A program made the position numbers and the translations under genes. Below are positions 51,794-60,041 of a stretch of 64,000 nt of DNA, piece after piece (within the stretch, counting starts at the first letter, position 1; every line of letters begins with the position of its first letter). The stretch lies in assembly GCA_964440935.1 (NCBI GenBank), contig CAYTTY010000017.1, forward strand, positions 1 through 64,000, given 5' to 3'. The stretch is from WJJR01 sp964440935 (GTDB lineage Bacteria > Zixibacteria > MSB-5A5 > WJJR01). Under the pieces are notes generated by a model. It was not told the DNA's origin and searched no databases. It saw only the letters and a list, made by a program, of their open reading frames with translations.

Positions 51794-53632
51794 CTAGTTT
51801 TTCAACCGTTCATCCGGTCCGATAATCTGTAGTACCTTCAGCCACTCGGGATCCTCGCGCAGGCGCTGCATCACCTCCGGGGACGCCACTTCGGCGAAGT
51901 CTTCGTACTTGTCGACGACGTCGTCGCGTTCGCCGGCGTTGTAGTAGGCCAGGATCATCCGGATGTATGCATGCGTGGGATCGTCGGCCAGTTTGCGCGC
52001 CCGGTCAAATTCCTTGCCCGCGTCTTTGTATTCACCCGCCGCATAGAGCGCTTCGGCCAACGCGAGCCGGTTGCGCAGTGATTTCTTGTCGAGCTTGACG
52101 GCGCGTTCATAGTCATCAATGGCTTGATCGTAATCGGCCAATGCCAGATTGTAATCGCCGCGACGTTTCCAGTGATCCGGATCTTTGGGACTGATCTCGA
52201 TCATGTACTTGGCACAGGCCACCGCATCGATGTAGCGCCGATTGTCATCGAACAAGTCGGCGGCGCGCGTGAAGTCCGCCATCGCCAGCGAGGGATTGTC
52301 GGTCTTCAGATACACCCAGCCACGGTACTGCATCGCCTCGGCGTACTCGGGATCATAGTGCAGCGCTTCGTCGAACTCCCGAATCGCCTGCATCCATTCT
52401 TTCTGATCGATGCTGGCTTTGCCTTTGGCAAAATGGCCACGGCTGCGCTTGATCGGATCAATGCGCGGTTTGAGATCGGCTTTGGCGACAGTTAAGGTCG
52501 CCGTGTTGCGAGCTTTCACCGTGACATTCGCCGTGTAGTCTTCATATCCCTCAACCTGCAGGAGCACACGGTGGTTTCCCTCGGTGAGGCGCTTCAGTTC
52601 CTCGCTGTTTTTGCCGTACAGTTTACCGTCGACAAACACCATATACCCGCTGAAATCGACATCGAGATCAACCGACCCGTACGACGGTGCTGATGAGGCG
52701 GCCGCCTCCTGTTTCTGGGCCTTTGCCTCCTCTTCCGCCTTCTCCTCCTCGGCATCAGCCGAATCGGGCAGGACGGCGTATGTTGCCGACACCAAGGGTT
52801 CTAATGCAAACGACAGTTGCTCGGTTTCCGTGCCGTCGATCTCGATATAGCCATTCTGCGACACGAATCCCGGCGCCGCAGCCGTGAGCACATATTGCTC
52901 CGGGCTGACATCATTGAAGATGTACAGACCGGCCTCGCTGGTTGCCGCTGACCGCTCATTGCCCAGAGCGATGGTGGCGTTGGTCACGATCTCGCCTGTT
53001 TCCGCATTAATGACGACACCGGTCAACGCACCCGGATCGGGCCCGGACAACAAATAGGCCACGCCGATGGCCGCCAACAGTGTCACCACCATGATGCCGA
53101 TCGATTTCGCCCAGAACATCCCCTTGAACGCTTCTTCGGGTTTAATCTCGAAGGCGACGCCGTTGACGTTGACAGTCCGACCGGGAATCAAATTGACTCC
53201 GGTGGGAAATCGCAACGTTTGGCCGGTCTGGCGGACCATGGGCATGTTTTGAGGTCGGTCTGCTGTCGGGACCGATTCAACACCCGTGCCCGGCGCAGAA
53301 GCGCCACTGATCGCGGGACGCGCCGTATCGGCTTGCGACGAGTCCTTTGTCGATGGCGATTGGCCGGATTTGGGCTTCAGTGTGTTACGATACGGCTCGG
53401 TGGCGTCACCAACCGGTTTCGTCTGAACGTCAGTGGTGGAGTTTGCCGTTCGCTCCAACTCCACCGGCCGGATTCGGTTGGGATCGGTCGATGGTTCGTC
53501 CACCGCTCGATGAGAGCCGGACGTCTCCTTGGGACGCGGCAGGTCCTTGGCCAGCAGCTCATCATCCGTTGGCGACACCGTCCGATCGGTATCCTTCGCC
53601 AGATCCTGTTTGTTGTCTGTGGATGTTGTCAT
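51794..53632 (-). CDS. Membrane-anchored PEGA/TPR protein
   Basis: A 612-aa protein. Residues 1-170 are disordered and Ser/Thr/Pro-rich. One TM helix lies near 175-196 (SIGIMVVTLLAAIGVAYLL). A carboxypeptidase-regulatory-like domain (GVVINAETGEIVTNATIALG) and a Glu/Ala-rich linker follow. Next is a PEGA domain (VFVDGKLYGKN, GNHRVLLQVEGYED) and about five TPR units (from about residue 410 to 580). Such proteins are scaffolds at the membrane. Divergent from another TPR membrane protein gene. Confidence 0.85.
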   Translation of the reverse strand: MTTSTDNKQDLAKDTDRTVSPTDDELLAKDLPRPKETSGSHRAVDEPSTDPNRIRPVELERTANSTTDVQTKPVGDATEPYRNTLKPKSGQSPSTKDSSQADTARPAISGASAPGTGVESVPTADRPQNMPMVRQTGQTLRFPTGVNLIPGRTVNVNGVAFEIKPEEAFKGMFWAKSIGIMVVTLLAAIGVAYLLSGPDPGALTGVVINAETGEIVTNATIALGNERSAATSEAGLYIFNDVSPEQYVLTAAAPGFVSQNGYIEIDGTETEQLSFALEPLVSATYAVLPDSADAEEEKAEEEAKAQKQEAAASSAPSYGSVDLDVDFSGYMVFVDGKLYGKNSEELKRLTEGNHRVLLQVEGYEDYTANVTVKARNTATLTVAKADLKPRIDPIKRSRGHFAKGKASIDQKEWMQAIREFDEALHYDPEYAEAMQYRGWVYLKTDNPSLAMADFTRAADLFDDNRRYIDAVACAKYMIEISPKDPDHWKRRGDYNLALADYDQAIDDYERAVKLDKKSLRNRLALAEALYAAGEYKDAGKEFDRARKLADDPTHAYIRMILAYYNAGERDDVVDKYEDFAEVASPEVMQRLREDPEWLKVLQIIGPDERLKN

Positions 53633-53887
53633 GTCGTATCATCCCCAACTTGATGGCCCACTCGTTGCAGCCCCTCGTCAATAACTGAGATACAGTTGCC
53701 CACTAGTTCTATCGGCCTCCGGAAGCGCACCCTTAAGACACGTCCTGATAACCGTTTAGGGGCTGTTGTAATCCGGTATCTGTTGACGGAGAAAATTCAT
53801 CGGCGTACCATCTTGGGGAAGCTGATGGCGGTCGGTAAGTCATTGGCATAACGCAACTGAGAACAGACCAAGAGGATACAATCAACG

Positions 53888-54529
53888 ATGACTGACAGTA
53901 ATCCCCAACACATTGCTGACCAACCCCAACCCCAACCCGACGCCCCACAGGGAACCGGCAACCGGTATGTGCTCATCGCCGTGCTTGCTGTGGTGGTCGT
54001 GATCACCGTGATGCTGCTGCGGCAGAATATGGAACCGCCCCCACAGCAGCAGCAGGCCCAACAAGCCCAGAGCGGACAGGAGCAGGCCGACGATCAGGCG
54101 CGCAGGGAACAGATGCAGCAGCAGATCGCCCACGTCGAAGAGATCCTGGCGCAGGACTCAACCAACTTCGACGCCTGGGCGGCGTTGGGCAATCTCTACT
54201 ACGACGCCAACATGCCGGAAGAAGCCATCCACCACTACGAAGAGGCGCTCAAACTGAAGCCGGGCGATATCCACGTCCGCACCGACATGGCCACGATGAT
54301 GCGCGCGCAGGGCCGGGCGGAAGAAGCCGTCGATGTCCTCAACGAAGTGATAACCGATGACTCCAGTTTCACCCAGGCATGGTTCAACCTCGGCGTCATC
54401 CACACTTTTGATCTGAAACAGAACGACAAAGCCGTCCGCGCGTGGGAAGAGTACCTCGAACTGGAACCGAATTCCCAGCACGCGAACGCGATACGCAAGG
54501 AAATCGAACGCATGAAAAACGAGATGTAG
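53888..54529 (+). CDS. Membrane-anchored TPR protein
   Basis: A 213-aa protein. It has one TM helix at about residues 27-44 (VLIAVLAVVVVITVMLL), a Gln-rich coiled stretch, then three TPR-like units (DAWAALGNLYYDANMPEEAI, ending in LELEPNSQHANAIRKEIERM). Probably a CcmH/NrfG-like periplasmic TPR protein. The TM start lets the TPRs face the periplasm. The next gene starts 44 bp later. Confidence 0.85.
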   Translation: MTDSNPQHIADQPQPQPDAPQGTGNRYVLIAVLAVVVVITVMLLRQNMEPPPQQQQAQQAQSGQEQADDQARREQMQQQIAHVEEILAQDSTNFDAWAALGNLYYDANMPEEAIHHYEEALKLKPGDIHVRTDMATMMRAQGRAEEAVDVLNEVITDDSSFTQAWFNLGVIHTFDLKQNDKAVRAWEEYLELEPNSQHANAIRKEIERMKNEM

Positions 54530-54573
54530 GGAAAGCGGTCCCAGGTTCACTCTCCGCCAGTTTCGGAGGCATC

Positions 54574-55299
54574 ATGAGCGTACGGCATTCCACCCGCTAC
54601 CACCTGATACCCGTGATGGTACTCGCATCCTTTGGTTTGCTTTTGGCTCCAGCAATGTCCCGTGCAGAATCACCCATCGTAATCGGCGGGACGGTCGGTT
54701 CCGGGCACTACCCCCTTAACGAGTGGTCAGATTTTTGGGAACCATTCTCATCCGCACACTACAGCGACGAGCGCATCAGCCCCAACTGGACGGCGTTTCT
54801 CGGCTACGAGATCTTTAAACATCATACCCTAAAGCTGACCGTTGGACATCACTGCGTCCAGGCGCAGGGCACGATAACGCTATCAGGCTCACCGGGGGAT
54901 CCTTCTCCGATGGCAACACTCGTCGTCGAGTGGGATCTGTCGGCCACGCCGGTGGGAATCGCCTACGAATTCACACCGACGCTGAATGACCATGTCGACT
55001 TGCTGGCTGGTGTTGAGGCGGCCTACTACTGGAGTCGTGTCGACGGCACGATCGAATGGGCTTACGATCCGGATGAAATTGGCCCCACACTCGACAACAC
55101 CGGCTCTCGCGACGAGGAAGGATACGGCCTGACCATCTATATCGGCGTCCGCACTCCGATTACCAGTCGGGTCGCGCTCACACCGATGGTGCGTGCTCGG
55201 TATGCCGATGGCAGTGATTTCACCGATCACCCAAAGTCGCCGGCGATTGAATTCACCGGATTTGATATGGCGTTGGGTGTGGAGATTTGGCCGTTTTAG
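54574..55299 (+). CDS. Outer-membrane beta-barrel protein
   Basis: A 241-aa protein; the ATG at 54574 has CGGAGG upstream. A signal peptide (about 27 residues, ending SRA) is followed by amphipathic strands (LKLTVGHHCVQAQGTITLSG, then TPVGIAYEFTPTLNDHVDLL) and ends EIWPF, the C-terminal Phe of OmpA/OmpW-like barrels. The stop codon TAG (55297-55299) is the first three bases of the family A repeat that follows. Confidence 0.82.
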   Translation: MSVRHSTRYHLIPVMVLASFGLLLAPAMSRAESPIVIGGTVGSGHYPLNEWSDFWEPFSSAHYSDERISPNWTAFLGYEIFKHHTLKLTVGHHCVQAQGTITLSGSPGDPSPMATLVVEWDLSATPVGIAYEFTPTLNDHVDLLAGVEAAYYWSRVDGTIEWAYDPDEIGPTLDNTGSRDEEGYGLTIYIGVRTPITSRVALTPMVRARYADGSDFTDHPKSPAIEFTGFDMALGVEIWPF

Positions 55300-55486
55300 A
55301 CTGGTTGTCAGAATTGTCTTCCGATTGACCGGGCGATGTAATGCGGGCGTCTCGTTTACACTGAGTAAGCCGAAGTGCCCGTGCGGCATGGCCCGTACGG
55401 CATGGCCCGTGCGACCATGCTCAGTGCAAGCGGGACGGCCATGCTACGGTCTCTTGATTCGGAGAGCACTTCTGACAACCGCTCTA
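55297..55486. repeat. MITE family A, copy whose ends form two stop codons
   Basis: The left end TAGACTGGTTGTCAGAATTG starts with the stop of the barrel gene. The right end TCTGACAACCGCTCTA ends with CTA, the TAG stop of the dockerin gene on the minus strand. The interior has GCGGGCGTC, GCCCGTGCGGCATGG and GACGGCCATGCTACGG core segments. Confidence 0.9.
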
Positions 55487-58400
55487 ATCACAATTCACAT
55501 CCAGGGGATCGCACGGATCACACGGGTCCGAGCCATTAAAAAACAGATGAACGATCAAAAGCCCCAGATCCACGGCATCAGAAAAGCCATCGCCATTCAG
55601 ATCGGACCGCGTAATTGGACATAGCGAATCCTGGGGATCGGGCGCATTGAAAAAGAGAATGTCGATTAACGAATCGAGGTCGACGGCATCGCGGAATCCA
55701 TCCGCATCGACATCTCCCTGATGCGGACACGAACAACGCAGGGGCTCGCCCACCACCACTTCAATCGTGATGTCATCGGCATAGTCTGAGCACAGATCGG
55801 TGACGCGGTAGGTGGCCTGGTACGCTTTGTTTGAGTCTGTCCCGGCAAAGTCTATTGTCCCATAGCATGGATCGGGACCGGGTACGATTGAAAATGCGTT
55901 TTCGGAATCATCGATTTCCGAAACGATACACCCACTGCACCCACCAGCAATCCCATCCTCATGTGTACCGATCGCATGATACGGGTACGACGTCGGTGTC
56001 GCCGGATTCGGCATCGAATCGTAAACCGTAAACTCATTCCAGCCAAAGCAATAGCGCCACGCCTTGCGTGTTGTCGCCAGCAAATCGGCGTCATCGGGTC
56101 CGGTGTTGGAGGAGACGTAACCGATCACGTAGTGGCGCGCGGCGTTGGGCGCCAGATCGACGTCCTGCTCCATCACCATCACAGTGTGCAGATCCTCTTC
56201 GGGATCGGGATCATTGGGCGGGAACAACTCAAACGACGTCGCGTTCATTTCTTCGTACAAATAGCCCTCGTGGAAGCCTTGTCCCGGGCGCGTCTCCAAC
56301 CACGGGTCATTCGGTGCAATCCAGGCACGCGGTGCGGCAAATGTCTGAATCGCCGTGATGCCCCCCTTGAACCGTGTCGCCGTGCGGTCGCCGACAATCA
56401 CATGACCAGTCGTGTCCGCTCCCTGTTGATACGCGAGATTGAAGTCCGAATTCAGATGACCGGTGTTCTGATTCCCGATCTGGATGCTGTCCACGTCGTT
56501 GACACTGGGGACGACATTAAAGTCGGTCGCCTGACCGATGATCAGATCGTTGATCGTGCTGCCGGTGCGATTGGAGATGCTGTACTTGATCAATACAAAC
56601 TCGCACGAATCGGGATGTTGCGGGAAGATGTATTCGGCCTCGATGCGGAGTGTCGAGTCAACAGTCGTCTGCGGCGCCGTGGCAAACACCTTACCATAGG
56701 CCGTGCCATAGGCGCTCGTATCGACATACAATGACCCCAACGCGCGAAATCCGGGCTGGCCATTGCCTGAACCGTACATGTTGCGGAACACCAGTGTGTC
56801 GGGATTGGGTGATACACCGATCAGCAGGCTGGCATCAAAGATCGCATAGCTGCTGTCGGTCGCCAACCGTGACAAGCCGCCCTCCATCCCGGACTGGACA
56901 CCCTGGCGCTCAACATTCGAAATCTCCAGCCACAGCCAGCCGGTGTTGAGCGTGACAAATTGCGGACAGTAGAATTCGTCGAAGATAAAAAAGTCGACGG
57001 GGATGGTCTGGGGGCTGGGCTGTGTCGTGTCGTTATGGGTAATGAGAATCTCATCCTGATATAATCCCTCACCGCCGGTCTGCACCAACGCCGCCATCGC
57101 ATCCATAACGACCGACCGCACGTCGGCCGGATCACCGGGTGCGATGGCATACGCCCCCGTTGTGAGTTGCAGCCAATCGGACCCCAACGACGTGCTGATG
57201 TTGCCCGACAGGGTGCTGTTGCCGAAGTTCTCGATGATCAGATCGGTGGTCGCCTGAAACGGGGGTTCCGTCAACCCGGCATGGAATTCACACGATGAAT
57301 CCGCGACCAGAAAGGCCGAAAACACCGGCGCAATCTCGGGACACAAGAACGCGGCGTCGGTCCCACCCGGGATGCGGTAGTACATCACCGGGTTGAAGGT
57401 CCACTGACCTTGACCTGCAACCGCATCGCCGGCATCGGTGTCGAGAATGTACATGATATGAATCGTGTCGTTGACCAGCTTCGCCAGTGACGGATCGCGC
57501 TCGGAGGCACATTCGTTCGTTGGATCCACTCCATCGCACCCTGGTGTCTTTGTGTTGGTGAGATTCAGCGACGGAGAAAATGAATTGCCGCCGTCGTTTG
57601 ATACCGCCAGATAGATCTCCAGATTCTGCTGATTGTCAGAGCCGGACACGTCCGACGCTTCCACCTCGGTCGGACCACCGTATTGTTCGTACGTCACATA
57701 CACATAGTTGCGGTTGGTCTGATCGCCGGGGCCGTCGGTGCAGATCGTGCTTCCATCACCGAAGGCGATGTTGGGCAGGGCCAGCCAGAGGTCCCGTATC
57801 CCATGCCCCCCCTGATTATTCCAGCCGAGCGCCTGTCTGACAATCGTTGAACCATTGATCTCGTCCCAGTGCCTCACCCGGCAGTCGGGAGACGCGTTGG
57901 CGTAGATCTGCTCGATCCAGACCGCGTGCTTGACCCCGTCGTAGTCGTACTCCCCCGAGCACTCAACCCACGCCTGCGGTCCACTCCCGTCGGGGCCAGT
58001 ATAGCTGGTGATGGCAACATACGGATCGACAATCGGCTCGATGGGGCTGGGATAGATTCCGGTCCCCGCGGCGATCCAACTCGCCCCGTTGTCGGGAGAT
58101 TCGAGATAGCCGACCTGAAGCAGCGAGTTGGGATCGAGATCATCGCGAATATAGAACACCGATACCCGCTCCGATGTCGGGTCGACGGCGATGTGATGGT
58201 TGAGCGTCCCGGCATTGCGATCTAAGACAACCGGGCCCTCCCACGCGTTGCCAAAGTCGCCGACTCTGCGCCAATAGAGAATCTCGTCATCGAATGACGA
58301 ATCGGGCCCGTCCCCAGTCGGATGAGCACACACATGGAACACATCCTCAATGGTCGTCCTTGTGCTGCTGCCATTGCGGTCGATCGCCAGATGTGGCCAA

Positions 58401-59095
58401 ATCGCTTGGGGAGCGGCGCTGCCGGATAATTCTTCTATACCCCAATCCAGGCCACATCGACTCTGTGCAGAAAACATATGTGTTGAATATGGTCCCCACG
58501 GCTGGTTGGTGTCGCTTCGTGCATGAAAGGCGATCTGCGGATTTCCATTACTCGCAACATCGATTGTCGGAAAGCCCGGGCGAGCATCGACGAACCACAG
58601 TGTATCTTCCATCCCGAATTGCGACGTTCCACAATTCCCCAACCCAAGCCCACCGTCTTGGCTCCAACAGGCGGCAGCAATCGATTTATAGTAACCATGG
58701 TACGGGCCTGAAAGATACACGTTGTGAGTCCAGACGAAATGGACATACGGATCTCCCGGTTCCCCACTCAGAGCAATCATCCGCTGATTGTCGTCGTTCA
58801 TCTGGTAGTCATAGCTTGTTCCACCTAATGCCCCACCACAAATCTCAACCCCCGGTGATGATTGCATAGCTGCAACGCGAACAGACGAACTGCGCCGCTC
58901 AAGCACCGACGGTGGAATCTGCACACTCTGCAAGTCCACCGGATCGGGCAGATCATACCGGCTTGCGGACTGACGTGTGTGAAAGTCGAGCGTTCGCCTC
59001 TGCAGGGGCTGATCACCGGACATCGCGGGTCCGATCACCGTTGCCACTATTGCCGGCACCACCAGAATCCGGAGTAGTCTAATGCGGATATCCAT
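55484..59095 (-). CDS. Large secreted protein with C-terminal dockerin-like calcium loops
   Basis: A 1203-aa protein starting MDIRIRLLRILVV at 59095 (AGAGGG 9 nt upstream). It has a signal peptide of about 26 residues. The N-terminal 620 residues look like a sialidase/BNR-type exposed region (NPQIAFHARSDTNQP, SFSPSLNLTNTKTPG). The later part has Ig-like segments (TDLIIENFGNSTLSGNIS). Near the C-terminus are two EF-hand-like loops, GDVDADGFRDAVDLDSLIDI and SDLNGDGFSDAVDLGLLI, the dockerin type I form. It may bind a cohesin-like partner. The stop codon TAG is given by the repeat end. Confidence 0.85.
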   Translation of the reverse strand: MDIRIRLLRILVVPAIVATVIGPAMSGDQPLQRRTLDFHTRQSASRYDLPDPVDLQSVQIPPSVLERRSSSVRVAAMQSSPGVEICGGALGGTSYDYQMNDDNQRMIALSGEPGDPYVHFVWTHNVYLSGPYHGYYKSIAAACWSQDGGLGLGNCGTSQFGMEDTLWFVDARPGFPTIDVASNGNPQIAFHARSDTNQPWGPYSTHMFSAQSRCGLDWGIEELSGSAAPQAIWPHLAIDRNGSSTRTTIEDVFHVCAHPTGDGPDSSFDDEILYWRRVGDFGNAWEGPVVLDRNAGTLNHHIAVDPTSERVSVFYIRDDLDPNSLLQVGYLESPDNGASWIAAGTGIYPSPIEPIVDPYVAITSYTGPDGSGPQAWVECSGEYDYDGVKHAVWIEQIYANASPDCRVRHWDEINGSTIVRQALGWNNQGGHGIRDLWLALPNIAFGDGSTICTDGPGDQTNRNYVYVTYEQYGGPTEVEASDVSGSDNQQNLEIYLAVSNDGGNSFSPSLNLTNTKTPGCDGVDPTNECASERDPSLAKLVNDTIHIMYILDTDAGDAVAGQGQWTFNPVMYYRIPGGTDAAFLCPEIAPVFSAFLVADSSCEFHAGLTEPPFQATTDLIIENFGNSTLSGNISTSLGSDWLQLTTGAYAIAPGDPADVRSVVMDAMAALVQTGGEGLYQDEILITHNDTTQPSPQTIPVDFFIFDEFYCPQFVTLNTGWLWLEISNVERQGVQSGMEGGLSRLATDSSYAIFDASLLIGVSPNPDTLVFRNMYGSGNGQPGFRALGSLYVDTSAYGTAYGKVFATAPQTTVDSTLRIEAEYIFPQHPDSCEFVLIKYSISNRTGSTINDLIIGQATDFNVVPSVNDVDSIQIGNQNTGHLNSDFNLAYQQGADTTGHVIVGDRTATRFKGGITAIQTFAAPRAWIAPNDPWLETRPGQGFHEGYLYEEMNATSFELFPPNDPDPEEDLHTVMVMEQDVDLAPNAARHYVIGYVSSNTGPDDADLLATTRKAWRYCFGWNEFTVYDSMPNPATPTSYPYHAIGTHEDGIAGGCSGCIVSEIDDSENAFSIVPGPDPCYGTIDFAGTDSNKAYQATYRVTDLCSDYADDITIEVVVGEPLRCSCPHQGDVDADGFRDAVDLDSLIDILFFNAPDPQDSLCPITRSDLNGDGFSDAVDLGLLIVHLFFNGSDPCDPCDPLDVNCD

Positions 59096-59571
59096 CTCCT
59101 GTAACCCTCTACCCAATAAACGCGGAGACACGAAGCAGGGCGCGGTGAGAAAGCGAGATCTTCGCGTTGTCTGTGGCCGTTAGTCGTCACGAGGTGCGAC
59201 ATGAACAATATAGCGATTCGGCGCGGTTTGGAAAGGGGAACGATGCCGTTTGTAGGGCTTCCAGGACATCCGGCGTAGCCGTAGCCCGGATATTTCACAA
59301 GCCCCACGGACAATCTCCGGTAACACGTTAACCCACTATAACTTGCGTATCGGAAAAGCTCGCCTTGGGCGGTTACACTTTGTCCCCCGAATTCTCGGAT
59401 GCGACGCGAGGACACACTACAACTCCGATCAATCAACCGTTTGGACCACAGTAAATTGTGGGGAATCTCGTGCGCCGCATCTAACGAAATGGTCAACTCT
59501 GGTGCAGTATCCGGGGTAGAGGGTGGGTGGTTCTCGCCACGGCGAGGTTCACCCACGACGTCGCATTGGGA
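59096..59571. other. Intergenic region upstream of the dockerin-like gene
   Basis: 476 bp without a convincing ORF. It should contain the promoter of the dockerin-like gene on the minus strand; I could not assign the boxes. Confidence 0.4.
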
Positions 59572-59859
59572 TAAAGCGATTGTCATAAGTATTTTCCGTT
59601 TGCGACGGCGATCCGTTCTGTCGCTGGAGCTCCCCGCTGTCATCCCCGCGAATGCGGGGATCCATTTTGCTTTTGACCACCACTCAACGTCTAAACTTGG
59701 ATTCCCTCTTTCGCGGGAATGACAACAAGTTATAGCAACTATCACAATTCCGTTCCGGTGTTCGGGGGCGTAGCATGGCCGTCTCGGCCAGACGGCACGG
59801 GCGAGGCGTCCGTACTACATCGCCTACTCAATCGGAAGATAGTTCTGACAATCGCTATA
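59572..59859. repeat. MITE family A, 288-bp composite copy
   Basis: TA-bounded: TAAAGCGATTGTCATAAGTA left, GTTCTGACAATCGCTATA right. Contains the GCGAATGCGGGG palindrome and the GTAGCATGGCCGTC core. It is the same length as the copy at 32148, with about 27 mismatches. Confidence 0.9.
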
Positions 59860-59985
59860 ACACATGTACTTTTTGCTCCGGGGCCGGGGTGAGGGGCAAC
59901 AATCACCTGCTCCACAGATCCCGTGGTGGGTGAACCCTTTCCATGCTCGTCCCGAGCATGGACGAGAACCACTCACCCTACAATC
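59860..59985. other. Intergenic region with a CCATGCTCG hairpin
   Basis: CCATGCTCG (59941-59949) pairs with CGAGCATGG (59953-59961), within an outer GGGTGA / TCACCC arm. No gene. Confidence 0.5.
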
Positions 59986-60017
59986 AAAAACGGGGCGGGT
60001 TCCATACCCCGCCCCGT
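59986..60017 (-). terminator. Rho-independent terminator of the M16 gene
   Basis: On the minus strand a 10-bp stem (ACGGGGCGGG / CCCGCCCCGT, + positions 59990-59999 and 60008-60017) is followed by TTTTT. It lies 24 bp after the M16 stop. Confidence 0.9.
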
Positions 60018-60041
60018 CACTAATGCAACCGTTGATCCGGT

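Noticed and set aside
59047..59745. 232-aa minus-strand ORF upstream of the dockerin-like gene
   Set aside because: Runs through a 288-bp MITE copy and overlaps the signal-peptide region of the real gene; the same peptide type arises at the other copy near 32.2 kb.
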